A stretch of 64,000 bases of DNA from Impatiens glandulifera (taxonomy: Eukaryota; Streptophyta; Magnoliopsida; Ericales; Balsaminaceae), in contig NC_061864.1 in NCBI RefSeq assembly GCF_907164915.1, positions 5,973,389-6,037,388 on the forward strand, written 5' to 3'. A program made the position numbers and the translations under genes. The notes below the pieces were generated by a model. That model was given only the letters and a program-made list of their open reading frames with translations, was not told the origin of the DNA and searched no databases. Shown in pieces: positions 1 to 12,622 of this stretch; within the stretch, counting starts at the first letter, position 1, and the number at the start of each line of letters is the position of its first letter.

Positions 1-2276
1 ATATATTTAGAATTTACAAAATAACTAATATAAATATATGTGATTAAATTATTACCGATTTACCGGTTAAACCGTTAGATATATAATTTAACCGAAAATC
101 GAACCGTTTAACCGGTAAAAAACTGATTAATTCGGAACCGTTAAAACCGATTAATCAATAAACGATAAACTATCAATTCGGTTAGGTTATCAAATTTTAT
201 TTTTTTTCACAACTCTGCATTTAGTCAAAACGTTACTAAGTTGACAACATTTTAAATGAGGTCAATTTCTTTTATCAAGTCAAATATAATTTTATTTTTG
301 TTATTATAATTTTTTTTATCATACTAAAAAAGGCATTACCATTTATAAATGTAATTTTTTTATTTTCTGAATATTGATAAACATTATTTATTTTTTAATA
401 AAAGAGGTTTTATGTCCTCAAAAGAGAGAGATGACATTCATTTAATCATTTTAACTTAATGATAATGATATTTTTTTTAAAAATTTAAGAATATTTCTGA
501 TCATTATCATTTGAGCTATTTTAGTTGGTTGATAAATATTTTTAACGAATTAATTTAATTGCAGAACCACATTACCTAATTTATTGTTTGTTAGATTAGA
601 GAATTAAAATTTATTTTTATAATAATGTTATTTTAAATTATTATTATCTATAAAATTAATAGTTATTAAATTTAAATATTAATTTTATTTTGTATTTTAT
701 TATTAATATTTTATTACAACATCACAGTCTTTCTTTCTTTCAAAATCCAAAAACACTCTACTCATCATTTAAATTATTTAAATAATTCAAATTAATTAAA
801 TATTATTAGTTTTCTTTTTTATTCATTATATTAATTTTATTTATTAACAAAAATATATTTTATGTTAAATTATTAATTTTATTATTATATATAAATATCT
901 TTTTAATTATTTTACTTAAAAAAAATAAAAATTAAAAAATATTGAATTTTGAATAAAAATTATAAAAAAACAAGTATTATTTTTTTAAAATATAACCATA
1001 ATCAAACATCATTTAATTATCTCTATCAATCCATCTCTAAATTAATTAACTAAAATATCTTTAATTTCCTTTTAAAAAAAAATATTATTATAAATCAATT
1101 ATATAATTTAATTCATTAAATAAAATAAGATATTTTAAAAAAGTAAAATTATTTTTATATATTAATATATTTTATTAAAAAATACATAACTCTTTAAAAT
1201 CATCTTCAGTATTTCATTAAACTCATATCTAACAAAACCATATCCTTCTTGATAGAAGGAAAAATAAAATAAAAGCCCCACAAACAACCCGTAAATTGTC
1301 CTGTCTTATGTGTTGTCACCGTCTCGTGACACACGTGCTTCATTTAAAGAAAGCTAAAAGTCCACTTTATTAAAGAAAAGGGTATACATATATATATTAT
1401 TATAAAAATATAAAATAGATTGAACGAAGTTATTTCCTTTTTATATGGGGGTGATAAGGAGAAAGAGAATTGGGGAGTGGGAACGAGGATGTGTCATAAT
1501 ATTATTTGTTTGAAAAAAAGATAAATGGAGGAGAGAAGATATTTTTTTTTTTTTTTTCCGACCAAAATCAGATTAACGCCCCTTCAAAACTCCCTCCACA
1601 TACCTGTTATTCATAATCATATTTCAATTCAAAACGCTAACAAAACAAAATAGATCAACTAAACATATACAGTGTCATATTTTTAATTAGAATTTAAATT
1701 ATTTATTAGCATGCTATATAGGACAGCTTTAAAATTATATCTAAAAATTAAAATGTCAAATTTTATATTATATTAATTTTGTTGGTATAACATTTTATTT
1801 AACCATCCACCAAAAATTGTCATTTAATAACTTAATCATGAATAAACTAATATTAACAGTAGTTTCATTAACTGTGATTAATATATTTAAAAAAAAAATG
1901 TGATGATCGTGCCATCTACTACTGGTCATGTATGAAACAACAATGGGAAAGTGCTAAAAGAGTGCTTGAAAATGTAGACAGAACTACATCTGTTTACATT
2001 TTTATAATAAATATTACTATAAAATAAAATACTTTAAGAATTGTATTTTGTAGATTTAAGAAAAATACTAAATATTTTGTCAAAACCTATATATATAAAT
2101 AAGATATATTCCTCTGTTGACATAGTTCAAGTGACAAAATATGATGCATAATTAAATATTATTTTCCCACCCCCTCCCTCATTCCTCAATCAACTCTAAA
2201 ATGACTTATTTAATCCTGCCACCTTTATATATTTACATTTCTTATTTTATTTATTTTAGGACGGCGGTGAAGCGAC
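1..2276. other. AT-rich intergenic DNA, no gene seen
   Basis: No coding potential was found on either strand. The first 190 bases hold many short ACCGGTT/AACCGGTT-type motifs in both orientations, such as those near 55-75 and 105-120. This resembles a decayed repeat rather than a regulatory cluster. A G-box core CACGTG lies near 1335, but no adjacent gene is recognisable. The rest is AT-rich with poly-A and poly-T runs. Confidence 0.7.
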
Positions 2277-2640
2277 TTATTATTAAAAATATTATGTTTG
2301 ACTAATTATTAATATATAATATTATTAAGACTTATTATTAAAAATATTATGTTTGAATAATTATTAATATATAATATTATTAAATAAAATATTATGATTA
2401 TATTAATTATTAATTATTATTTAATAGATAATTTTATTTATAAAAATATTAATAATTATTAATATTATGTTTGACTAATTATTAATATATAATATTATTA
2501 ATTAAAATTAAAAATATTATGTTTGACTAATTATTAATATATAATATTATTAATTAAAATTAAAAATATTATGTTTGACTAATTATTAATATATAATATT
2601 ATTAATTAAAATATTATAATTAGACTAATTATTAATTATT
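2277..2640. repeat. AT-rich minisatellite, about 52-bp unit
   Basis: Five clear copies share a core that reads ATTATGTTTGACTAATTATT followed by AATATATAATATTATTA. Copies start near 2290, 2346, 2464, 2516 and 2568, and a decayed sixth lies near 2617. Spacing is about 52 bases for the last three copies. A diverged insert of about 65 bases separates the second and third. One copy carries TTTGAATAA instead of TTTGACTAA. The array lies in non-coding DNA and probably grew by replication slippage or unequal exchange. Confidence 0.85.
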
Positions 2641-4120
2641 ATTTGATAAATAATTTTTGTAAGTATTTTAATATATATATATATATAATTAATATAATAA
2701 AATATTAATTATTTATATTTTATTAAATTATTATATATTTCAATATTTAATATATTTTAAATAATTATAATATAAAAATAATAATATTTTGTATTTTTAA
2801 TTAAATAAATAAAGTTAAAAAAATATTAAAAATTAATTAATTAATTATATTTAATAAAAACACTCAATAATAAAATAAAATAAAATAAAATAAATAAAAT
2901 AAGAAATGTGTAAATATATAAAGGTGGTAGGGATAAATAAATTATTTTGAAATTAATTAAGGAGTTAAGCGGGAGGTGAAAATATGAGAGGGGGTGGGAA
3001 AAATAATTTGCAATAATTGTTAAGTTATTAAAAATAGAATGACAAGAGCGGCCCAAATGTCTGGCTGGGCCGGCCCTGAGCAATGTCATGTGGGTCCTGC
3101 TATGCTAGTAACTTCAAAAAAATAAAATTACTTAAACCTTCTTAAATTACATAATAATTATTTTTATTTAAGATAACATGTGTTTATTGTTTGCTTTACA
3201 CATTTAAAATAATAATAAATTACTTTTTTTGTATCAATCTCAAAATACATTTTTTTTTTAATAATTATTAGTTTATTATGTAATAATAATTATTATAATA
3301 TGATATTTTAAAAAACAATAATAACTACACGAAGATATTTTATAAATAACAAGTGAAAACTACCATGATGATAGTTATTATTTTTATTTATATGGATAGA
3401 AATAATTGTTAAACTTTACAATTGATAATTAACAGTTTTAAAATGATGAGCAAAATATAACATATTCATAAATTTATAACAAATATTAATTTAAATTTAA
3501 AATGTGACATATTATCGTTTTATTTAAATAATTAATTTTATGATTAAACTAAAATAGTATTTCAAATTTAAACATCATAATTTATAAATATTAATAATAT
3601 ACCATAAAAAAACTGTGTAAAATTAATTAAATTATTTAAAAAATAATATAAAACATTTTAATATTTTATAAATTAACAATTATCACACACATATACATAT
3701 ATATATATAATAATAATAATAATAATAAAATAATTAAACATAAAATATCTGTATAATTATCATTCAACCAAAATTACCTATATTCAATTTATATAATTGA
3801 TCCAAATTTGTATTTGACTTGATTGCAAGAATGCTTGCATTATGAATCAGAGCTAAAAAAGTTTGTAATGATAGGCAGGCAGCAGTTTACGAGAATTCAT
3901 AGATCAATCTTATTTGACAAACAGTCACCTAACAACATTCAAATCCTACCACTAGACTCTGTCTCTTGCGCAGCAACAAAGAGTGACCCTCAGAAAACAA
4001 CAACAATAACAAAACCATTGACCAAATTGGACATCGATACACAAAAACTTAACCGTGCATGCAAGAGCCTCCTTCCTTACGATACAATCCAGCCCAACCA
4101 CACACTGCTTTTAAGTTCCA
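2641..4120. other. AT-rich intergenic DNA downstream of the HP30-like gene
   Basis: No gene is supported here. A palindrome-rich GGGCCGGCCCTGAGC motif near 3068-3082 is of a kind common at the edges of plant DNA transposons, but no second terminus was found. The stretch 3700-3730 is a short (TA/TAA)n run. The last 300 bases have a more normal base composition and probably contain the 3' UTR of the minus-strand gene ending at 4121. Confidence 0.6.
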
Positions 4121-4140
4121 TCATCTGCTTTTAAGTTCCG
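4103..4140. repeat. Short tandem duplication spanning the HP30-like stop codon
   Basis: The 15-base string CTGCTTTTAAGTTCC occurs twice, 20 bases apart (about 4105-4119 and 4125-4139). The right copy codes for the last residues before the TGA stop of the minus-strand gene. The left copy lies in its 3' UTR. This is a small local duplication with no obvious function. Confidence 0.8.
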
Positions 4141-6114
4141 GGTCCCTAAACACATAAAGAGAGTCCAAATGAGACCGATTTGTAGGACAACAAAAATGAT
4201 TGTACGAAGAAGCATCATCATCACACCTTTCGATGTGATCGAGAATAAGGAGCCTCGGTCCTGGAGGTATCTTCACATCCCTAAGAGCACTGTAAGAATA
4301 TATATACTAATGTCAGAAATAAGAAATTCAAAAGAAATTAGGCGGACTCAAAAAGATACTAGCCTGTCAGTCAGCAATGGCAAGGTGTTGTCTGTTAGCA
4401 TTCCTTTCTTGAAATTCCTCTCATAATTTTGGAGGCCTAGAGTTGTCAACATGTTTCTAGTTTTTGCGTAGTTCACGTCTTCCTTTACTGGCTGAGAGAA
4501 CTTCTGCCCAATCTGTCATAATATATAGAAATTCCATTATGAATTTATGATCTGCCTCACACGAACTATTAACCTTCCACTAGAAGGAAGAGAGCCAAGT
4601 CAAACAGGATCTCCTAGGCATCTTTTATTTCCCAGAGATAAGTTTACTACAAAGGAGAACGTCGGTTCACATATGATTTTGTAAGTTCTAACCAAATTTT
4701 GGTAATATCTTGTAACAATAGAATAAGGGAAATATCATAAATAGTAGAGATATGGCATGATTCAGTTATGAATGAATATGGTTTTTCTATGCAAATCTTA
4801 AACCTCTAGGCATAGAAGCTTATGAGAAGACATAACCAATAGACAAAAAAACGCCAAACCCTTGCATAGAAAGAATGAAAGAGTTAAATAAGGGACAAAT
4901 TATCTACATTGCCACTCTTCCTGAACAATATAATTAAAACACTAGACAAGTTAATGTAATAATGGATGGGGGTAAATAACTTCATAAGTTACCTTGAAAA
5001 GTCCACCTTGAACAAGCGCAAAGAAGAGGCCAGATGAAATAACATTTGTGGCCTGATTTGGACCACCCACACCACTCACTAATGAGAACATGGCTCCCGA
5101 TCCAAAAGCAGCCACCATACTGCGAAAATAAAGGCAAATAATCTCAGAAATATGTGCAAGAACCACATACAAAATCCAATCAAATAAGCTGGAAGGTCGC
5201 ACATTAATTGACAATTAAGTAAGGACAATATGTTTGATTCTTGTAGAGGAAAGACTAAATACATGAGAGCCAAAGTTTTCTAATTGCCTAAACAATCAAT
5301 AATACTCTAAACGAAAAGCTTAATGTTCAAAAGGAATTACCTGGACTGCACATCCTCTTTTCCTCTTATTCTTTTCAAGACACAAGATATACCAGCATTC
5401 ACCCCTGTCATGACCGCGAAATTCCGTGCTTGTATCAATGGACCCCCACCTAAGGCCTGAGAACAAGTACACAAAAAATAGCCAACTTTTATAATTTGTG
5501 GATCAAAACAGTACTAAATGGTGCTTTCAATCTACTGAAGTATCTTTGGAATGAAAGAAATACAATACAACTAGTTAACAGATTAGAAAAGAAGTTTGAG
5601 CCAGAGGCATTTGTTGCAGCTTTTAACATCAGAAACAATAACAAGTTCATCCATAAATCAATTGTCTTGAGTGAATTCCCAGCAATAAACAATAGCAAGT
5701 CCATCCATCATATTTGGACTATTTTAATTATGATTTTGAGATACATGAGGTCTGAAAGGGAGTGTTAATAATTGGGATAACATAAAGATGCAAAAATGTG
5801 GAGCATCGAAATGAAAGGTGTACCTGGGCTTGCTTGAGAGAAGCCATAGCATCAGGAGTGAAGGCGGCGACATTAGGAGGAGGGGTTGGGATCCCGGAGG
5901 AGATGTCGGTGGTGAGGGTACCCATGAAGCCACCCATGACTGCACCCTGGGCGGCGCTAGTGGCGGTAACTATAGCGGCCTCAACGGGTAAGGACTGCTT
6001 GGACAACCATTCCTTGAATTTGGTCTCGAGGTCCTTGAACTGCAACTGCAACTGACCAATTGGGTTCAGATTCTGGGTGTTAATCGTCATGACTCCTTGC
6101 TTTCCGTCTCCCAT
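4121..6114 (-). CDS. HP30: Tim17/Tim22/Tim23-family protein with C-terminal SAM-like domain (HP30/TRIC type)
   Basis: Six exons were placed: 5824-6114, 5341-5456, 4993-5119, 4364-4512, 4227-4289 and 4121-4145. Together they encode 256 residues, close to the roughly 260 of the Arabidopsis HP30 proteins. The N-terminal half is a Tim17/22/23-type membrane domain with Gly/Ala-rich helices, for example AAQGAVMGGFMGTL near residue 55 and the GSGAMFSLVSG and GLFFALVQGG segments near 140-180. The C-terminal 65 residues form a SAM-like helical region (LGLQNYERNFKKG, then LRDVKIPPGPRLLILDHIERDPE). In Arabidopsis these proteins sit in mitochondrial and chloroplast envelope membranes and are linked to protein and tRNA import; that role is inferred here. 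The intron between exons 4 and 5 can only be spliced in frame with a GC donor (AG|GCTAGT). The last coding exon is only 25 nt. A start at 6114 gives the family-like N-terminus. Confidence 0.92.
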
Positions 6115-8205
6115 TATTCAAGAGCCTTCTTCTTCTTCCGTTTTCCCAACTCCAGGAGGGTTTAGTCTAATATGGATAGCAGAGTGAGTTGCTCTTATCT
6201 CCAAATTCGAAATTCCAACTTCACCCCTTCCACAATCCTCTTTCGATTTCGACCTAACCTAGCCGTCTCGTAGCCACAGGCCCACAAAAGGAAGAGTCGG
6301 TCTCATCTCGTGCCTTGTTTACCTTTTTCTGCCTCTGAAATTGACCTAGACTCATCTGACTCTTACCTCTGCTTGCCCGTTATTTGCTATTTTTTTACTG
6401 TCAAACTAAAGGAAATAATTAATATATATAAAAATATATTATTTTTTTAAAGACAAATATTATTTATTTAACGTTAACAATTATTAATTTTCGAGGGTCA
6501 AAATGAATTTTTATATGATGTTTTGAGTATCTAGTTAAATAATATGGCTAATATGTATAATGTTATTTATAGGTTTAACTAGTTTTAAATATCTTTCTAT
6601 ATATAATTTTATTTTAAATGAATCTTTATACATTTATTTTTTTTGTTTGAAATTGTTCATTATATATTTTTTTTATTATTAAAATTTCTTTTTATTACAA
6701 TTTTTTTTAAATAGTACAAAATGAAGAACATAAGTTAAAGTATAAACGATTATTACTTTAGGATCGTTATTATAACTAACTTCAAATAATCAATCGCTAA
6801 GGTTTCAACTAGGTTGTGTTTTTTAAACTTATTTTGTCTTCAAATAAAATTATATTCATTTTCAATCTCAATTAATTATCACCGAGGGGATAATCACAAT
6901 TTTGATATAAGTATTGTTTAACTGGTCTATTCAAACATATTTTATATCATATAATGTCTATTTATATTATTATATTTTAAAAATATAACTTTTGTACATA
7001 TATTTCTCTAATTCAACATTTTTTTATCGTTTATATAATTTTGGAGGTATAACACAAACACACAAATTATGGTAATAGAGCAGTTCGGGGAGGAGAATGC
7101 ATTTACCATCCCCGCCCCGTTTTTATTTCGGGGATTTTTTTAATATCATCCCCGTCCCGTTTGGTTTCGGGTAATCCTCACGGGGCACCGTTTATAATTT
7201 TTTTAAAATAAAAATTTATATAATTAAATTTTATAAACGATTTTTTTAAATATAATATATATATATATAATATTGAAATTTTATATTATTATAAAAAAAT
7301 AAAGTTGCAACTCTTATAAAATTTAATTAATAAATAAATATATTGTGGCAGAATCGATGTGAGATCGAGGCAGGGGACATAAATATCATCCCCGCCCAAT
7401 TTCCGTTCGGTTTTAGGGAAAAACTGCCCCCAAACGGGGCAATTTTGTTTGGTTACCGCGAGACGGTTTTAAATTGTCGTCCTTACACACAATATCTAAT
7501 ATGGAGGAGGATAATGAGTAACAACATAATCGTCGTCTTAGACTGTAATATTATTGTCTAAAAATAGAACATAATAAATGTGTCGTCGTTTGAGAATTGA
7601 GTTAAAAAACCATCCCCATAAGAAAGTAAAAATACTAAAAATATCATTTATTTTAAAAATAAAATTTTATTTTATTAATACTTTTTAAATATTTATAAAT
7701 AAAAAAATTATCACCTCCTAAAAATTATTATTAAGTTATCCAAATAATCCTAATTTAAAGAATTTCTTGATCATTCTATATTTATTTAAAATTATTATTA
7801 GTCAGTGTATTTTAATTAATATATAATAATTAATTTATAAAAATTGAATAATGTATATAACATAGTGTCCAATTTAAATTTATTAAAAAAAAAAGACTTA
7901 ATCGGCCGTAAATATAACTAATATATGTTTTGAATTAGTCTAAACAAGTTTAAGAGCATATTGTATATATTTCTGAAACTGAAGGGCGAATAAGATAATA
8001 CGTCCGTCTTCGACGTTTTCCCGGTTTCTCCTTTAGCGCTCGCTCTGATCTACACTTGCAGTTGAAGAAGATAGGTGTAGGAATATTACAACAAACAAGC
8101 CGACTCTCTTTCTCTGACTTGTGTCGTCAAGATCTAGGGTTTTACAAGTGCTTGAGCCTTAGAGTACAGAAGAACAATTCCTTTTTCTGGAGACATCTGC
8201 AAAAA
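6115..8205. other. Divergent intergenic region between HP30-like and BIN4-like genes
   Basis: The two genes are transcribed away from each other. The bases just above 6114 and just below 8206 have normal composition and should hold both promoters and 5' UTRs. The middle (6400-7980) is AT-rich and carries two GC-rich repeat patches (separate entry). No open reading frame of coding character was found. Confidence 0.7.
7085..7470. repeat. GC-rich CCCCGCCCCG-type repeat patches, probable transposon remnant
   Basis: Two patches stand out from the AT-rich background. At 7085-7190 there are CATCCCCGCCCCGTTTTTAT, CGGGGA and CATCCCCGTCCCGTTTGG. At 7360-7470 there are GAGGCAGGGGACA, CATCCCCGCCCAATTTCCG and CCCCAAACGGGGC. 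The motifs occur in direct and inverted orientation around an AT-rich core. This resembles the degenerate GGGGCGGGG sequences widely scattered in plant genomes. No target-site duplication could be fixed. Confidence 0.55.
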
Positions 8206-11200
8206 ATGAGTATTCCAGGAGATGAATCACCGGACTGGTTGCGCACTTTCAAGCCTCAGGTGTGTGTGTGTGTGTGTATTTTTAATCTCTTCATCATGAT
8301 GTCTTATGTAGCAACAATTTAACTGTTAATGCAGGTTAATTAATTCGACGTGAACTTGGCTAATTTGCATAGATGTCAGTATTTTAGTTGCGCACTATTT
8401 TCTCTCCTATTTACCAATTAATGAACTTATAGTAGATGTGAAATCTCTTTTGTTGGATCATCAACTGTAACCGTTTGATATGTTATGCTCATCGAGAAAT
8501 TAAATCATGTGTTGAGAGCTAATTTTATGAATTTCCACTGGTTGATTAGGGTTCCACTCTGTCAGTTATGCATCTTTCATCTGATTCGGAAGCTTCTGGT
8601 GACCATTCTCTTGGTGAAGATAGAAGCACCGATGATAAACCAGTGTCTGAGGATATGGTTGTTGCAGATGACCACAAAGAGTTCTCAGTCAAAAAGGCAT
8701 CAAAGAAAATGCAGTCTCCAAATAAACGTGCAAAATCAGCAAAGTTAATCTCGGAAAAGAAGACAACGGAGGATCGTCCTAGCAAACCAGGTAGATGTTA
8801 CTATTGTGTCAATGATTGAGTAGTTCAACATAAAATGCTTATTGAGTTCTTCCTTTTCCCAGTCACATATTTCAGAATTAGATTTTTGATCATATTATAG
8901 CTGGAATCTTAAGTCAGACTTGTATACCTTTAAAGATATAAATTTGTTGCCTTATGGATAACAATGTAGGGATGGAGAATGATCCAAAAGCTGTGGGAAA
9001 AGAAGAGGAATGCACTGAAAACAATGTACAGGCCATCTTTCCAAATTTTCTTGCTTATTATGTGTTGTCATTGAGGAAATTAAAAGAATAAGAGCATGCT
9101 CTGCTCTCTTTCTTTGAAATTAAATGATACTGATTACATAGGAAAGTTCTGTATATACTACTTGCTATTTGGTCTAGCTTCTATAAATTTGGGACTTCCT
9201 TATCTGCGAAGAGCTATGTTATATACATCATATATAATATCAATTTAACTAGATAAAATATCATAAACTTATTCTACAACCATCTATGGACCAATCGTAT
9301 ACAAGTTTTAGGGTCAATCCTCATGTTGTATTTCCGATTTTTTCATGACAAATCTCTTTTTTCTGATCATATTATTATGTCTCTGTCCTGATTTCACCTC
9401 ACACTTCAGAATAGGTGTATTTAAGGGGTGTCCATAGTAGATTAGTGCCAGGGTTCATTTTCCATCTTTAACCTAGCCCTAGTTATTCCTCATATCAGCG
9501 TGGTCTCTCTGGAAAACAGACAGATGGACTCAAAGGAGAGTCCAACACAGGATGTCAACTTGCATTAGAATAGATCACCAATTCAGTGTTGGTGTTATAT
9601 AGGCTCGGGGAACCCATTAGGAGGCTTATGCAGAAAAGAACATTGTTTGGAATGTCTATTTAAAGAGTAATATCTTCTACACGACAAGATATATGCCTGG
9701 AATTCAGTTGAAGGGTTTATTTATTCTATCAATTTAAGATGACTTGTGGTAGAGTTGTATAATGTGAAAAGGATTGCAAATGTATCGAAGCTTTTCCCAG
9801 TACCACTCGTATTCATATTCTGATTTATGTATTGTATTTTCCTAAACAGGCCCAATCAATTTGGGCATTGTCATCTGATTCCGAAACACATGACAGTCCA
9901 GTGCGGGGAGCTGGTACAAGTAAATCGCCAAAAGTGGAGCTTAAAGTGGAGGAGACAGTTGCAGTTAATAAGAAGAAGACTACAAATAAAGTTACCGAGA
10001 AAGGTATGATCTTCTGACATGCATACAAGAGGTTCAAGCTTCTCTGCAATTACCCTGTCATGCTATGTCTATTTTCTTTAGCGGAGTCTGTGTTAGTATT
10101 CAGTGAAGTGCGAAATATTAAACAAGTTGCTGCAAGTTTTAATGTAACACAATTTTGTTCTTTAAATACATACATTGGTAGTCATCTCATTTTCTGTAAC
10201 AGGCATCTCTCTATGTCTCTACATATGGGTTCTGAATCTTGTAAGTACTTTTTCATTTATAGGAAATGATGATGATCCAGCTGTAGCAGTGGAAGAGATT
10301 ACTGGAAAGCATAACAAGTCTGATGTAAGATTTTTTTTGAGTCATCACACAGATGCTTTCATTAAGCCGCTGTATAACCTTTATAAGATGTTATATGTGT
10401 AGTTTTCTGCAAGGATACCATTAGTGCTCCCTGAGAAAGTCAACCGTTTAAAGGTATACAATAATCTGGAGCTAAACTATTTAGTAAGAACTCTGATTAG
10501 AATTACACTGATAGTAGCAATGTGACAGGATATTATGTGGTGCAGGCACTTGTTGAGTGTGAAGATGATTCCATAGATATTAGTGGTGATGTGGGTGCCG
10601 TTGGACGAGTTGTTATTTCAAATAGCTCATCGAGAAATCACGAGATGTTGTTAGATATGAAAGGCACGTTACATAGATTTCTGAACAGCACAACTACTGT
10701 GAAAAAAATGATTTTTTACATATAATCATTATCTGAACATATATGTGTCATTGGCTGCAGGAACCATGTATAAGACGACCATAGTTCCCTCCAGGACATT
10801 CTGTGTGGTAAGTTGTTATGTTTCTGTAGTTATGTATCGTTTATTTATAGCCTTAAAAGCATCAGTTACAAAATATTTGTCAGTATCATCTTCCTTTCAA
10901 CTCCTATAGTTCTTTTTGCAACATCTTAACATGCAAGACAACAATATATAGCTATGCTCATTGATGTAGTTTTTTTTTTAATTTTAAATAAAGAAGTGGA
11001 TTATGGGTTAACTGACTAAAATATCCTTTCAATTTAATATATTAAAATGTTATAAAGAGTAATATGATTGATGATGTAAAGGTAATTTATTTTGCTTAAA
11101 TCCATTTCAAGCAAGCCCTTATTGTGAAAATTGGCTTAAGCACCACTTTATTATTCTGTAGGTAAGCTTTGGTCAATCAGAAGCAAAGGTTTGTCTCCAT

Positions 11201-11780
11201 CAGTATTATATTTTCACTGTTTATGGCTCAACTGACTAGACAAGATGCAGGATATAAGTCTTATTGAAATCGAACAATTCTTTTTATCAGATAGAGGCCA
11301 TCATGAATGATTTTATTCAACTGAAACCTCAATCAAATGTTTACGAGGCAGAGACAATGGTTGAAGGTTTGTTTGTTTGTTTTGTCGTTGTTGAGGTTAT
11401 AGTTTTGCTTCATCTGATTTTGGTATTCAAAGTAGTTACTACCTTCCTTTCATTTGAGAGCAGGAACACTAGAAGGTTTCTCATTCGATTCTGGAGATGA
11501 ATCTGATAGGGTGCCTAAAGCTGTTCCAGACCAAAATGAGGAAACGGAGAAACAACAAACCAACAAAAAAAGTAGAACAAAAGCTGAAAAGCCATCAGCA
11601 GTATGTGTTCCATATTACCTTTAAATATTGTGTTTGGGGGAGGGCTTTATGGAATTGATTTTCTTGTATGTATAGGGTGGTCCTCCAAAGAAAAGAGCTA
11701 AAACAACAGGAAAGCCAGTTAAAAAGGTTAAAAAGAAAACGCAGGCTTCTACAAAGAAAGGAGGGAAGAGCAAGAAGTAA
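8206..11780 (+). CDS. BIN4: BIN4-like DNA topoisomerase VI accessory protein
   Basis: Twelve exons were placed: 8206-8259, 8550-8790, 8970-9025, 9850-10003, 10263-10324, 10403-10453, 10546-10663, 10761-10807, 11162-11188, 11291-11366, 11464-11600 and 11676-11780. They encode 375 residues. The N-terminus (ESPDWLRTFKPQ, then LSSDSEASG) matches BIN4/MIDGET. Residues about 190-315 are the conserved core, with LPEKVNRLKALVECE, GAVGRVVIS, IVPSRTFCV, GQSEAKIEAIMNDFIQL and AETMVEGTLEGFSFDSGDE. The tail (about 340-375) is very Lys-rich (PPKKRAKTT, KKVKKKTQ, KKGGKSKK) and should bind DNA and direct nuclear import. In Arabidopsis, BIN4 acts with topoisomerase VI during endoreduplication. ATG 8206 is the first in-frame ATG. 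Exon 9 is only 27 nt. The exon 7 donor is GC (AAAG|GCACGT). Intron 3 (824 nt) is the longest and shows no coding content. Confidence 0.93.
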
Positions 11781-12622
11781 TGACTCAGAAATGAATCTAT
11801 CGTCAATGGCAGGCAGCATGAACGATTTAGAACACGACAATGAGAAGCCTAAAGTTCTTTTTCACTTAGCGCAGTTCCTCCACTCCTGGTTGCAAGACTT
11901 TTTATAATTTTTCTTATCACATTAAAACTTTTCATTTGGTAATGTTGTTTTAGGATTTGGTTACAGAAAAAATAGGAAAAAGAATAATTAAAATGTTTGT
12001 ATTTTCTAAACATTATAAAGTGGCATTTGTATTCGATTTGGAAATTGTATTTGGTGTACTCAAGTTATTCAAGTATGAACATCTTATATGTTTATGTTGA
12101 TTTTCTTTTGTATTTGCTCCATTGCTCATTAATTGAATCAATTTTGGTTGATAAAATGTTTTTTAATTCTTAATTAAGATTAATCAAAACCTCTTAAATA
12201 TCTCACCCGACTTATTCTAATAATGAAAGGCCTAATTTTACTATTTACACATCAACAACAGTGCAATTGTTTCTTAAGTATATAAATAAAAGAGATGATC
12301 CATGACATATATGGAAAAGAGTGAACTGTTTTTATTACATAGAATCTTGAAAATTCTATCTTGGGGACATTGTATAACACATATATATATAATGGGATAA
12401 TAGTATATTATGACAATTGAACAAGACCAAAAGATAGTGGGGGATGGGGCCTAACCTCCTAGACCAAGGTCTAGGGTAAATCACTAATGAACCAACAACT
12501 TGAAGTCATAAATAGGGTCAAGTTTCTTACAGAATGAAGAAATCAGGCTCAAGACTTTAACCTAATCCAACCAACAATATATATCCATGATAGACTATTG
12601 AAATCCCCTTGTTCTTCTTGGT
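11781..12622. other. 3' flank of BIN4-like gene, no further gene seen
   Basis: This is the 3' UTR and intergenic DNA. Possible polyadenylation-like AATTAAAA and TATTTAAA stretches occur after 11900. No coding frame or RNA gene was recognised before the tandem duplication that starts near 12623. Confidence 0.6.

Noticed and set aside
3823..4134. 103-residue plus-strand open frame overlapping the HP30-like 3' end
   Set aside because: It is antisense to the real last exon of the minus-strand gene, has no family resemblance and ends inside low-complexity sequence.
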